Assembly: GCF_012163135.1 (NCBI RefSeq)
Contig: NZ_JAAVUP010000002.1
Coordinates: forward strand, 558,001 to 622,000
Source of the DNA: Neoroseomonas oryzicola
GTDB taxonomy: Bacteria > Pseudomonadota > Alphaproteobacteria > Acetobacterales > Acetobacteraceae
Direction of reading: 5' to 3'
Length of the DNA stretch: 64,000 nucleotides
Below, piece by piece: positions 25,444 to 34,080 of the stretch; positions within the stretch are counted from its first letter, which is position 1, and each line of letters begins with the position of its first letter. The notes under the pieces are model-generated. The model saw only the letters and a list, made by a program, of their open reading frames with translations. It made no database searches and was not told the DNA's origin. Position numbers and translations under genes: made by a program.

Positions 25444-25466
25444 GCACGAAGGCCATGCCTTCGTGC
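25444..25466 (-). repeat. Family-A post-stop hairpin, copy 2
   Basis: Perfect stem GCACGAAGGC-NNN-GCCTTCGTGC, 8 nt beyond the stop of the alcohol dehydrogenase gene. Read along that gene, the trailer is CCCCTCAGGCGCCGGGCGG, matching copy 1 (13108-13130). Confidence 0.85.
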
Positions 25467-25474
25467 ACACAAGA

Positions 25475-26587
25475 TCAGAACACGATCACCGACCGGATCG
25501 ACTTGCCTTCGTGCATCAGGTCGAAGGCGTGGTTGATCTCCTCGAGCGGCATGGTGTGGGTGATCAGGCTGTCGATCTCGATCTTCCCTTCCATGTACCA
25601 GTCGACGATCTTCGGCACGTCGGTGCGCCCGCGCGCCCCGCCGAAGGCGGTGCCCTTCCAGACGCGTCCGGTCACCAGCTGGAAGGGGCGCGTCGCGATC
25701 TCGCGCCCTGCTTCGGCGACGCCGATGATGATGCTCTCGCCCCAGCCGCGATGGCAGCATTCCAGGGCCTGGCGCATCACGTTCACATTGCCGGTCGCGT
25801 CGAAGGAGAAATCGGCCCCGCCGCCCGTCAGGTCGACCACGGCCTGCACCACCTTGTCGACGCCGACCTCGGTCGGGTTGATGAAGTGGGTCATGCCGAA
25901 CTTCTTCGCCATCTCGACCTTGGCGGGGTTCAGGTCGATGCCGATGATCTTGTCGGCGCCGACCATGCGCGCACCCTGGATCACGTTCAGCCCGATGCCG
26001 CCGAGGCCGAACACCGCGACATTGGCACCCGGCCAGACCTTCGCGGTGTTGATGACGGCGCCGATGCCCGTCGTCACGCCGCAGCCGATGTAGCAGATCT
26101 TGTCGAAGGGCGCGTCCTCGCGGACCTTGGCGAGCGCGATCTCCGGCAGCACCGTGTAGTTCGCGAAGGTGCTGCAGCCCATGTAGTGGAAGACGGTCCC
26201 CTGGTCGCAGGAGAAGCGGGAGGTTCCGTCCGGCATCACGCCCTTGCCCTGCGTCGCGCGGATGGCGGTGCAGAGGTTCGACCGGCGCGACAGGCAGGTT
26301 TTGCACTGCCGGCATTCCGGCGTGTAGAGCGGGATGACATGGTCGCCCGGCTTGAGCGACGTCACGCCCGCGCCGACCTCGCGCACGATGCCCGCGCCCT
26401 CATGGCCCAGGATGGCGGGGAACAGCCCTTCCGGGTCGGCGCCCGACAGGGTGTAGGCGTCCGTGTGGCAGACGCCGGTGGCCTTCACCTCGACCAGCAC
26501 TTCGCCGGCCTTGGGGCCCTCGATCTCGATGGTCTCGATGGTGAGCGGGGCACCGGCCTTCCAGGCGACGGCGGCGCGGGTCTTCAT
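25475..26587 (-). CDS. frmA: S-(hydroxymethyl)glutathione dehydrogenase (class III alcohol dehydrogenase)
   Basis: A 370-residue medium-chain zinc dehydrogenase. The catalytic zinc ligands lie in [12 protein letters not shown] and HEGAG, and structural zinc Cys in [18 protein letters not shown] binding is shown by [14 protein letters not shown]. Length and the [14 protein letters not shown] stretch are typical of class III enzymes that oxidise the formaldehyde-glutathione adduct to S-formylglutathione. It is 66 nt downstream of the TRAP permease gene on the same strand and ends at a family-A hairpin, so it may be the operon's last gene or have its own promoter. Confidence 0.93.
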   Translation of the reverse strand: MKTRAAVAWKAGAPLTIETIEIEGPKAGEVLVEVKATGVCHTDAYTLSGADPEGLFPAILGHEGAGIVREVGAGVTSLKPGDHVIPLYTPECRQCKTCLSRRSNLCTAIRATQGKGVMPDGTSRFSCDQGTVFHYMGCSTFANYTVLPEIALAKVREDAPFDKICYIGCGVTTGIGAVINTAKVWPGANVAVFGLGGIGLNVIQGARMVGADKIIGIDLNPAKVEMAKKFGMTHFINPTEVGVDKVVQAVVDLTGGGADFSFDATGNVNVMRQALECCHRGWGESIIIGVAEAGREIATRPFQLVTGRVWKGTAFGGARGRTDVPKIVDWYMEGKIEIDSLITHTMPLEEINHAFDLMHEGKSIRSVIVF

Positions 26588-26653
26588 GGGGCGGAGACTC
26601 CGATGGGTGTCGGCCGAACAATGGTCCGCGCCGCGCCCCGCGCGCAACCCGCC

Positions 26654-27976
26654 TCAGGACAGCGCCCGCACCACCACGAGCGAGAGCCAGGGAAAGGCCA
26701 CGCAGAGCGCGAGCCGCACGAAATCGGTCGCGAGATAGGGCAGCACGCCGCGATACGTCCGCCCGATCGGCACGTCCCGCGCCAGGCCGCTGACGACGAA
26801 GACGTTCAGCCCGATCGGCGGCGCCGTCAGCCCGATGCCGACCACGATCAGCACCAGGATGCCGAACCAGATCGCCGTCTCCTCCGTCGTCAGGCCGAAG
26901 TCGAGTGCGGTGATGACCGGGAAGAAGACCGGCAGCGTCAGCAGCATCATCGCGAGCTCGTCCATCACCGCGCCGAGCACGATGTAGACCGCGAGGAAGG
27001 CGATCAGCACGCCATAGGGCGGGAAGCCCTGCTCGCTCACCCAGACCGCCAGCAGGTCCGGCGCCTGGGACAGGGCGAGGAAGGCGTTGAACACCTCGGC
27101 GCCGAGCAGGATGACGAAGATCATCGCCGTGGTCTCGGCGGTGGCGCGCAGGCTCTCGATCACCTGGCGCGGGCGCAGCGTGCCCCGCGTCATGCCGACC
27201 AGCAGCGTGGCGCCGCAGCCGACGGCGGCGCTTTCGGTGGGCGTGAAGATGCCGCCATAGATGCCGCCGACCACGACGATGGCGATCATCAGCACCGGGA
27301 TGACATTGAGCAGCGCCTCCCGCCGTTCCGCCGGCGGCACGCGCGGGCCGGCGGGGCAGAGATGCGGCCGCTTCCGCACCACCACCCAGATGGTGAGGAT
27401 GTAGAAGGCCGTCGCCATCAGCCCCGGGATCAGCGCGGCCATGAACAGCCGCGCGATGTTCTGCTCCGTGCTGATGGCATAGACCACCAGGATGACGGAG
27501 GGCGGGATGAGGATGCCGAGCACGCCGCCGACCGCGATGGTGCCGGTGGCGAAGCCCGGTTCCGTGCCGTAGCGGCGCAGTTCCGGCAGCGCCGCGCGGC
27601 CGAAGGTCGCGGTCGTCGCGACCGAGGATCCGCATACCGCCCCGAACCCCGCGCAGGCCGCGATCACCGCCATGGCGAGCCCGCCGCGCCGGTGCCCCAC
27701 CAGCGCATTCGCCGCGGTGAACAGGTCCCGCGCCAGCCCGCCACGCTCGGCGAGCGCGCCCATCAGGATGAAGAGCGGGATGACCGACAGCGTGTAATTG
27801 GCGAACAGGAAGAAGGGCGTGGTCTTGAGGTAGGCGAGCAGCCGCGTCGTGTCGACGATGTGCGCGTAGCCGAAGCAGCCGACCAGCAGCATGGCGAGCC
27901 CGATCGGGCAGCGGATCGCGAGCAGCAGCAGCAGCGCCGCGAAGCCCGTGCCGGCGAGGACGAATTCCTCGGCCAT
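26654..27976 (-). CDS. dctM: TRAP transporter large permease DctM
   Basis: A 440-residue membrane protein with about 12 helices, the ion-coupled permease of a tripartite ATP-independent transporter. Family phrases include IPLFILMGALAERGGLARDLF, FGAVCGSSVATTATFGRAALPEL and GILIPPSVILVVYAI. ATG 27976 overlaps the small permease stop (TGATG). It works with DctQ and the periplasmic DctP protein encoded upstream. The neighbouring dgoK and dgoA suggest a sugar-acid substrate such as galactonate. Confidence 0.93.
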   Translation of the reverse strand: MAEEFVLAGTGFAALLLLLAIRCPIGLAMLLVGCFGYAHIVDTTRLLAYLKTTPFFLFANYTLSVIPLFILMGALAERGGLARDLFTAANALVGHRRGGLAMAVIAACAGFGAVCGSSVATTATFGRAALPELRRYGTEPGFATGTIAVGGVLGILIPPSVILVVYAISTEQNIARLFMAALIPGLMATAFYILTIWVVVRKRPHLCPAGPRVPPAERREALLNVIPVLMIAIVVVGGIYGGIFTPTESAAVGCGATLLVGMTRGTLRPRQVIESLRATAETTAMIFVILLGAEVFNAFLALSQAPDLLAVWVSEQGFPPYGVLIAFLAVYIVLGAVMDELAMMLLTLPVFFPVITALDFGLTTEETAIWFGILVLIVVGIGLTAPPIGLNVFVVSGLARDVPIGRTYRGVLPYLATDFVRLALCVAFPWLSLVVVRALS

Positions 27977-28470
27977 CAGCCGCGCCCCCGCGCCAGCCGC
28001 CACACCCAATACAGCGCGGCGAGCCCCGTCGCCGCGAAGCCGACCGCCCCCATCAGGATCGCCCACCAGATCGGCGCGGCGAGCAGCCCGATCGTCACCG
28101 TGCCGTTGCGCAGCGCCTCGAGCCCGCCGACCGCCATGCGTTCCGCCAGCACCAGCGCCACGAGCCCCCAGGCGAGGTTCCAGAAGGCGTCGATTGCCTG
28201 GTTCACGCGCCGCGGCAGCCAGGCGGTGAAGCTGTCGACGAAGATGTTGGCGCGCATCAGCGTCCCGTAGGCGAGGAAGCCCAGCACCGCGAGCCCGCCG
28301 CCGAGCTGCACCAGTTCCACGTCGCCGCGGATCGGCTGGCCGAGCAGCCAGCGCATCAGCACCGAGGCGGTGACGGTGAAGGCCACGGCCAGCAGCACCA
28401 GCCCGCCACCGATCGCGATGCCGGTGGCGATCCGGGCGATCGGCCCGGCGGGCGGTTCAGGCTGGGTCAC
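27976..28470 (-). CDS. dctQ: TRAP transporter small permease DctQ
   Basis: A 164-residue protein with four hydrophobic helices and the GDVELVQLGGGLAVLGFLAYGTLMRANIFVD stretch typical of the small TRAP subunit. It joins DctM to the binding-protein interface. It starts 13 nt after the DctP stop and overlaps dctM at its end. Confidence 0.9.
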   Translation of the reverse strand: MTQPEPPAGPIARIATGIAIGGGLVLLAVAFTVTASVLMRWLLGQPIRGDVELVQLGGGLAVLGFLAYGTLMRANIFVDSFTAWLPRRVNQAIDAFWNLAWGLVALVLAERMAVGGLEALRNGTVTIGLLAAPIWWAILMGAVGFAATGLAALYWVWRLARGRG

Positions 28471-28483
28471 GCCGGGCGGCGGT

Positions 28484-29530
28484 TCAGGTCACGCCCTGGC
28501 CGAGCTGCGCGACGAGGGCGCGCGTCTCCTCGACCAGCGCGGCGCCGTCGATATTCCTCTCGCGCATCTGGCCGATCCAGGCCTGCACGACCGGGGCGGT
28601 CGCGGCCTGCCAGCGGGCCTTCTCCTCCACGCTGATCTCGGTGATGGAATTCCCGCGGCGGCGGACCTGCTCCTCGACCTTGGGGCCTTCCTCGTCCCAG
28701 ACCTTCGCGGCCATCTCGGCGGCGGCTGCACCGGAATTGGCGTCGAGCACGCGCTGCAGGTCGGGGGCCAGGCCCTCGTAGCGCGCCTTGTTCATCGCGA
28801 GGATGAAGGTGGCGATGTAGAAGGTCGGCGTGCCGGGGATGCCGACATGGTAGCGCGCCATCTCCTGCAGGCGGATCGACGGCACGACCTCCCACGGCAC
28901 CACCGCGCCGTCGATGACACCCTGGGACATCGCTTCGGGCACCTGGGGAACGGGCAGGCCGATCGCGGTGGCGCCGAGCGCCTTCAGCGCCTCGCCCGCC
29001 TGGCGCGTCGGGAAGCGCAGCTTGAGGCCGCGCATGTCATCCATCGTCTTCACCTCGCGGCGCGCATGGATCAGCCCGCCGTCATGGCCCCAGGCGGTGA
29101 TGATGTGCGTCTCGCCGAATTCGCCGCGCATGTGGCGGTCGAACATGGTCCAGGTCGCGCGTGCGTTCACGCTCGCCCGCTTGTGGGCGATGAAAGGCAG
29201 CTCGATCACCTCGATGCGCGGGAAGCGGCCGGGCGTGTTGCCGGGCAGCGTCCAGACGATGTCGGCGACGCCGTCCTTCGCCTGGTCATACAGCTGCGGC
29301 GGCGCGCCGCCGAGCTGCATGGAGGGGAAGATCTGGATCCGCAGCCGCCCGCCCGACTCGTCGCGCACCTTGTTGGCCCAGGGGACCAGGAAGTGGCGAT
29401 GCACGTTGGACACCGGCGGCAGGAAGTGGTGCAGCCGCAGCGTCACCTCCTGCGCCGCGGCCCGGCGGGCGGCGAGCAGCGCCGGCGCGGCGATGGTGGC
29501 GCCGCCAAGCAGCAGCCGTCGGTTGATCAT
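28484..29530 (-). CDS. dctP: TRAP transporter substrate-binding protein DctP
   Basis: A 348-residue periplasmic solute receptor. The N-terminus MINRRLLLGGATIAAPALLA is a signal peptide with adjacent arginines, possibly Tat-type. The mature part begins near QEVTLRLHHFLPPVSNVHRHF and includes the conserved MRGLKLRFPTRQAGEALKALGA region, whose Arg usually clamps the ligand carboxylate. It supplies DctQM downstream. The dgoA start is 59 nt upstream. Confidence 0.92.
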   Translation of the reverse strand: MINRRLLLGGATIAAPALLAARRAAAQEVTLRLHHFLPPVSNVHRHFLVPWANKVRDESGGRLRIQIFPSMQLGGAPPQLYDQAKDGVADIVWTLPGNTPGRFPRIEVIELPFIAHKRASVNARATWTMFDRHMRGEFGETHIITAWGHDGGLIHARREVKTMDDMRGLKLRFPTRQAGEALKALGATAIGLPVPQVPEAMSQGVIDGAVVPWEVVPSIRLQEMARYHVGIPGTPTFYIATFILAMNKARYEGLAPDLQRVLDANSGAAAAEMAAKVWDEEGPKVEEQVRRRGNSITEISVEEKARWQAATAPVVQAWIGQMRERNIDGAALVEETRALVAQLGQGVT

Positions 29531-29589
29531 CGGATCGTTTCCCCTGTGAAGCCCGGCCGGGACTGTCGCGCCCGGTTTCGGGACAAGCA

Positions 29590-30210
29590 TCACCCCAGAC
29601 CGAGGGCGCTGCGCAAGGCCCTTGCCTTGGCCGCAACGGTCGCGGGGCTGTCGCCGGGCGCATAGAGCGAGGAGCCGACCCCGAAGCCCGCCGCGCCGGC
29701 GGCCTTCCAGGCGGGGATGGTCTCGGCCGACATGCCGCCCACCGGCAGGATCGCGGTGCCCTTGGGCAGCACCGCGAGCAGCGCCTTCACCACGGCGGGG
29801 GAAACCGCCTCCGCCGGGAACAGCTTCAGCGCATCGGCGCCCGCGGCGAGCAGGGCGAAGGCCTCGGCCGGCGTCATGAAGCCCGGGCAGGCGATGAGGC
29901 CGCGCGCACGGGCGGCGCGGACCAGGTCCGGGTCGCAATGCGGCGTGACCATCAACTTGGCGCCGGCGCGCACGATGGCGGCGACCTCGTCCTCGGTCGT
30001 CACCGTGCCGGCGCCGACCAGGGCGCGCTCGGCGAAGGCGGAATGCAGGCGGCGGATGCTCTCGAGCGGCCGGGGGGAATTGAGCGGCACCTCGATGATG
30101 TTCAGCCCCTCATGGATCAGGGCGGAGGCGATCGCCTCCACCTCCTCCGGCTGCACGCCGCGCAGGATGGCGACGATGGGGCAGGCATCGAGCCAGGGGG
30201 CGAGGCTCAT
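29590..30210 (-). CDS. dgoA: 2-dehydro-3-deoxy-6-phosphogalactonate aldolase
   Basis: A 206-residue KDPG/KDPGal-type class I aldolase: PIVAILRGVQPEEVEAIA, the EVPLNSPRPLESIRRL start that distinguishes DgoA from Eda, GAGTVTTEDEVAAIVRAGAKLMVTPH, and a Schiff-base Lys in ADALKLFPAE. It splits KDPGal into pyruvate and glyceraldehyde 3-phosphate in the De Ley-Doudoroff route. ATG overlaps the dgoK stop (ATGA), so kinase and aldolase are coupled. Confidence 0.92.
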   Translation of the reverse strand: MSLAPWLDACPIVAILRGVQPEEVEAIASALIHEGLNIIEVPLNSPRPLESIRRLHSAFAERALVGAGTVTTEDEVAAIVRAGAKLMVTPHCDPDLVRAARARGLIACPGFMTPAEAFALLAAGADALKLFPAEAVSPAVVKALLAVLPKGTAILPVGGMSAETIPAWKAAGAAGFGVGSSLYAPGDSPATVAAKARALRSALGLG

Positions 30211-31088
30211 GGCAGGCGCTCCGCGATCAGGGAGAGGCCGCGCGCGGCGGCATCGGGATCGGCGGCCCGGTGGGGCACGCCGAAGGCATCCAGCGCGGCG
30301 GCATAGCGGGCTGTCAGCGCCTCGGACCCGATCAGCACGATGGGCGGGGCGACGCCGTCCTCGAGCGCGGCTGCGACCTCGTGGCCGATCAGCAGGCCGG
30401 AGAGGAAGGAGGCGGCCTCGGCTTCCGCAACCTCCCCGAACAGGGATGCCGCGCGCAGGCCGAACAGGTGGTGCAGCAGGCCGCCGCCCTGCTTCGCCCG
30501 CGCGACGCCGCGGGCGAAGGCACCGGCATGGTGCGGCGCGGCCGGGTCCATCATGCGGGCGAGGATCGTATGGCCGGAGAGCGCGGCGAAGGCCTCTCCG
30601 GTGAAATGAGTCGTGAAACCCGTCACGCACCCGCCGGCGAGGCGCGCCCATTTCGAGTGGCTGCCGGGCAGGCAGGCGGTGGCCTCGGCTTCCCCCGCGG
30701 CGATGGCGCCAAGAAGTTGCGTTTCCTCCCCGCGCATCACCTCCGGCACGCCGTGGCGGTCGCGGCAGGACAGGCCCGGCAGCAGGCGGACGTCGGCGCC
30801 GTCGAAGGGCACGCGGATGGCCGCGGCGGCGAGGCCGTCGAGGCCTGCGGGGCAGGGGAGGTAGGGCGCCTCGACCCAGCCCTGGCGGCTGCCGACCATG
30901 CCGCACATCAGGACCCGCGTTTCGCCATCGGCGATCCAGTCGCCGGCGACCGCGCGCAGCGCGTCGGGGAAGCCGCCGGGCGGGACGGCGAGGATGCCGC
31001 CAGCGGTGTCGCGGCGGCTGGCGATGGCGCCGCCGGGCGCGAAGCGATAGGCCCGCAGGCTCGAAGTTCCCCAGTCGATGCCGATCAC
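30207..31088 (-). CDS. dgoK: 2-dehydro-3-deoxygalactonokinase
   Basis: A 293-residue kinase with the ASKHA-fold start VIGIDWGTSSLRAYRF. Downstream features include GMVGSRQGWVEAPYLPCP, LPGLSCRD and the LPGSHSKWA motif, all as in DgoK. It phosphorylates 2-keto-3-deoxygalactonate for DgoA. GTG 31088 is chosen because GGAGGA lies 7 nt upstream and the protein then starts at the conserved strand; an upstream GTG (31139) would add an unconserved leader. It heads the dgoK-dgoA-dctPQM run. Confidence 0.9.
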   Translation of the reverse strand: MIGIDWGTSSLRAYRFAPGGAIASRRDTAGGILAVPPGGFPDALRAVAGDWIADGETRVLMCGMVGSRQGWVEAPYLPCPAGLDGLAAAAIRVPFDGADVRLLPGLSCRDRHGVPEVMRGEETQLLGAIAAGEAEATACLPGSHSKWARLAGGCVTGFTTHFTGEAFAALSGHTILARMMDPAAPHHAGAFARGVARAKQGGGLLHHLFGLRAASLFGEVAEAEAASFLSGLLIGHEVAAALEDGVAPPIVLIGSEALTARYAAALDAFGVPHRAADPDAAARGLSLIAERLP

Positions 31089-31208
31089 CTGCGCGTCCTC
31101 CGCCCTGGACGCAGGGGATGCCAAAGCCGGACGGGGCACGCAACCGTGCGCTTATGCGGGTTGGACCGAAGGTCGAACACCCCGCGCGCCGGACAGAAGC
31201 CGGGAGGC

Positions 31209-31400
31209 ATGGCGGAAGTCGAGGGCCAGGCTGCTCGGCGGCGGCGCGATGGCAAGACGGTCCTGGTGCAGAACATGCCCGACCGCAACATCGCCGCGTT
31301 CCGCTGCGACGACGGGCGGCTGTGGGACACCGGGCAGCGTATCGCCGTGAATTGCGGGCCGGACGCGATCCGCACGGCCGAGGTGCCGCCTCGGCGCTGA
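31209..31400 (+). CDS. Possible small hypothetical protein
   Basis: A 63-residue frame with a start ATG at 31209 and a GGGAGG only 2 nt before it (too close for an ideal site). The sequence (VLVQNMPDRNIAAFRCDDGRLWDTGQR) looks like ordinary protein rather than a GC-rich shadow, and nothing else covers this gap. No family recognised. It stands alone on the plus strand between two minus-strand genes. It could be spurious. Confidence 0.35.
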   Translation: MAEVEGQAARRRRDGKTVLVQNMPDRNIAAFRCDDGRLWDTGQRIAVNCGPDAIRTAEVPPRR

Positions 31401-31546
31401 AGGTCCGAGCGATCCCGGGCGTCGCCGGTGCCGCGGAACGCGCGCGGGGGGGCGAAGCGGATCATGCAGATGACGATGCCGTCCATGACGCCGCAGCAGG
31501 CCGGAAGGATCGGGGCGCCTTGCCGGGGTGCGGCTGGCGCCGGCCC

Positions 31547-32326
31547 TCACCAGCCCGTCGCGGGCATGACGGCGAGGAAGGCCGCGGCCTGTGCCGCCGA
31601 CATCGCGGTGAGCGCCGGCCAGCCGCGCACCGTGACGCGCCCCGCCACGCCCGGTGCCGGATGCCGCCAGGGCGCGAGCGGCTCGGCCTGCGGGAAGTCC
31701 CAGGCGTAGCCCGCGTCGCGATAGGCGACGCGCCGCGCCGGCGCCGGCCCGGCCAGGCGGGCGGAAAGCGCGCTGCAGTCGGCCGGCAGGTTCGCCTCAT
31801 CCGCCGCGCCGTGCAGCAGCAGCAGCCGGCCCCGCGGTGTCGGCACCTCCTCGGGAAGCGTGGCGAGCAGCGCGCCGCAGCCCGGATAGAGCAGCACCCG
31901 CGCGGCGAAGGGATCGGGGCCGGAGAAGGCGCGCGCGGCGACGAACGCGCCCTGGCCGAAGGCGAGCAGGCCGATGCGTGTCGGATCCACCCCTGGATGG
32001 CGGGCGAGCGCGGCGATGGCGCGCCTGATCTGCGCCGCCGTCAGTTCCTCGGGCTCCGCCGCGACCTCGAGCACGGCGAGGCCGGCGGCGACGAGTTGTT
32101 CGACATAGGGATCGCTGCGCCGGTCGGGGCCGAACAGGTCAGGGACGATGAGGACGGCCGGCCGCGGCGCGTCCTCTGCGCCGGGCGGCAGGGTGAGCAG
32201 GCCGGCGACCTGCCCTTCATCCTCCAGCATCACCGGCGGGTCGAGCGTCTCGAGCAGGATGCGCGCGTCGGCGGGTGCGGCGAAGGCGAGCACCGCGGCG
32301 AGGGCTAGCAGCGGAAGGTGTCGCAT
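31547..32326 (-). CDS. Exported dienelactone-hydrolase-like protein lacking catalytic residues
   Basis: A 259-residue protein with a signal peptide (MRHLPLLALAAVLAFAAPADA) and an alpha/beta-hydrolase core of the dienelactone hydrolase type: RPAVLIVPDLFGPD, RIGLLAFGQGAFVAAR, LLLLHGAADEANLPADC and AYRDAGYAWDFP. At the nucleophile elbow (family pattern G-F-S/C-x-G-G) residue 124 is Gly. Where the catalytic His of AGHGF normally is, residue 207 is Tyr. The Asp of HGAADE is retained. Hydrolysis by the usual triad therefore seems impossible. ATG 32326 is preferred over an in-frame TTG 6 nt upstream. Confidence 0.75.
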   Translation of the reverse strand: MRHLPLLALAAVLAFAAPADARILLETLDPPVMLEDEGQVAGLLTLPPGAEDAPRPAVLIVPDLFGPDRRSDPYVEQLVAAGLAVLEVAAEPEELTAAQIRRAIAALARHPGVDPTRIGLLAFGQGAFVAARAFSGPDPFAARVLLYPGCGALLATLPEEVPTPRGRLLLLHGAADEANLPADCSALSARLAGPAPARRVAYRDAGYAWDFPQAEPLAPWRHPAPGVAGRVTVRGWPALTAMSAAQAAAFLAVMPATGW

Positions 32327-32530
32327 GGCCAAAAGCTGACCTCAGCGGCCGCGCGCTGCGGTGCCGGATGGCACATGCCGGCGCCGGGGTGCCGAACGCG
32401 GTCGGGGCGGACCCGCGCCGCGGTCAGGCCCGCACGGCAGGCGGATGCCGCAGGTTCCGGGGCAAGGCATTCCTCGTGGAGCCGGCGATGCGGAGCGGAG
32501 GGCGTGCCGGACCGGTCGGCGGCGGGGGCC

Positions 32531-33250
32531 TCAGGCCAGCCGGGCCAGCACCCCGAGCGCAGGGACCGCCGCCGTGACGCCGCCCGCCGCGCGGATCGCC
32601 CCCCAGAGCGCGACCGCGACCGAATCGAGCACTGGGACGTCCGTCACCGCCGCCGCCGCGGCCAAGCCGCGGAAATTCGTGCAATGGATGGCGATGGCGT
32701 CGCAGCCTTCGGCCGCGACCTCCCGCACCAGGCGCGTGACGAGAGCGTCGTCGTGGTCCGCGAAGGAGTAGTTGCCCGGATCCTCGAGGTGCCGCTCGCC
32801 GCCGGTCTCGAAACCCGCCGCGCGGAGATTGGCGAGGATCGCCGCCTGCACGCTGCCCAGATAGGGCGTGACCAGCCCGATCCGCCGCGCGCCCAGCGCC
32901 GTCAGCGCGTCATGCAGCGCGAGCGTCGCGGTGGTGGCCGGGATGCCGGTCGCGGTGGCGATGGCGTCGCACACCGCGCGGTCCGCTTCGAGCCCGAGCC
33001 AGGACCCGGACGTGCCGTTCCAACAGATCGCGTGGACCTTGGCGTCGGCCAGCATCTCCGCCGCCGCGACCATGGGGGCCACATCGAACTGCCCGGTCGA
33101 CCCGCCCTCCAGCGTGATGGACAGCACGCGCAGACGCTGGAAATGCGCGCTGATGTGCGGCACGTCGGCGAGCAGCCCATAGGTCGCCGGTTCCAGCACC
33201 GTGTTCGACGACGGCGTCAGCATCCCCAGGCGGATCGCCTGCATCCTCAT
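32531..33250 (-). CDS. Asp/Glu racemase-superfamily enzyme (maleate isomerase/arylmalonate decarboxylase-like)
   Basis: A 239-residue protein with the two-Cys active site of the superfamily: one Cys in HAICWNGTSGSWLG and one in DAIAIHCTNFRG. The N-terminal LGMLTPSSNTVLEP matches maleate cis-trans isomerase-like members. Possible substrates are maleate, hydantoins or arylmalonates. ATG 33250 overlaps the ABC permease stop (ATGA), so it is part of that operon and may act on the imported compound; ATG 33244 is an alternative. Confidence 0.82.
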   Translation of the reverse strand: MRMQAIRLGMLTPSSNTVLEPATYGLLADVPHISAHFQRLRVLSITLEGGSTGQFDVAPMVAAAEMLADAKVHAICWNGTSGSWLGLEADRAVCDAIATATGIPATTATLALHDALTALGARRIGLVTPYLGSVQAAILANLRAAGFETGGERHLEDPGNYSFADHDDALVTRLVREVAAEGCDAIAIHCTNFRGLAAAAAVTDVPVLDSVAVALWGAIRAAGGVTAAVPALGVLARLA

Positions 33251-34080
33251 CCCCCCGTGGCGAGGCGCGGGTCGTTCTGCCCCCGCGTGGCCCAGCCGGT
33301 CGTGCGTTCCTCGATGGTCACGGCCACCCAGTACATCAGCACGCCCATGATGCCCGTCACGATCAGCCCCGCGAAGACCAGCGGCACGTCGAAGCGGGAG
33401 GAGGCGACGAGCATCAGGTGCCCGATGCCCTCGTTCGCCGCCACCGTCTCGCTGATGATGGAGCCCACGAAGGCCACTGTGATCGCGACCTTCAGCGAGG
33501 CGAAGAAGTAGGGCATCGCCCGCGGCAGCCCGACCTTGGCGATGATGTCGCGCGAACTCGCGCCCAGTGCGCGCAGCACGTCGCGAAGCTCGGGCTCCAC
33601 CGTCGCGATGCCGGTCGCGACGTTCACCACGATCGGGAAGAAGGAGATCAGGAAGGCGGTCAGCACCGCCGGCCAGAAGCCGGCGCCGAACCAGATCACC
33701 AGGATCGGCACCACCGCGACCTTGGGCACTGAGTTGAAGGCGATCAGCAGCGGATAGAGCCCGCGATAGACCAGCACCGAGGACCCGACCGCGACGCCGA
33801 GCGCCAGGCCGAAGACCACCGCCATCATGAAGCCGACGAAGGTCGTGACCAGCGTCGCCCAGGCGTTCGTCAGCAGCGGCTGCCACCACTTCACCATGCT
33901 CTCCGCGATCAGCGACGGCGCGGGCAGGATGAAGGGCGGGATGGAGAACAGCCGGCAGGCCGCTTCCCAGACCAGGAACATGCCGGCGATGACCAGCCAG
34001 GGCAGCGCGTTCTCGAGCCGCCGGCGGCGGCGGGCGGCCTCGGCGAGCGCCTCGGCGCTGCGGGGGGCGTCAGCGGGCAT
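33247..34080 (-). CDS. ABC transporter permease of the nitrate/sulfonate/taurine type
   Basis: A 277-residue inner-membrane protein with about six helices and the ABC docking loop near ALGASSRDIIAKVGLPRAMPYFFASLKVAITVAFVGSI. It fits the SsuC/TauC group. It overlaps the ATPase gene by 11 nt at its start and the racemase-like gene by 4 nt at its end. The substrate is unknown. Confidence 0.92.
   Translation of the reverse strand: MPADAPRSAEALAEAARRRRRLENALPWLVIAGMFLVWEAACRLFSIPPFILPAPSLIAESMVKWWQPLLTNAWATLVTTFVGFMMAVVFGLALGVAVGSSVLVYRGLYPLLIAFNSVPKVAVVPILVIWFGAGFWPAVLTAFLISFFPIVVNVATGIATVEPELRDVLRALGASSRDIIAKVGLPRAMPYFFASLKVAITVAFVGSIISETVAANEGIGHLMLVASSRFDVPLVFAGLIVTGIMGVLMYWVAVTIEERTTGWATRGQNDPRLATGG

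Noticed and set aside
24140-28270. A very long plus-strand open frame antisense to several genes
   Set aside because: It is opposite to four clear minus-strand genes, is very rich in His, Arg, Gly and Asp, and crosses intergenic hairpins; it is a by-product of high GC.
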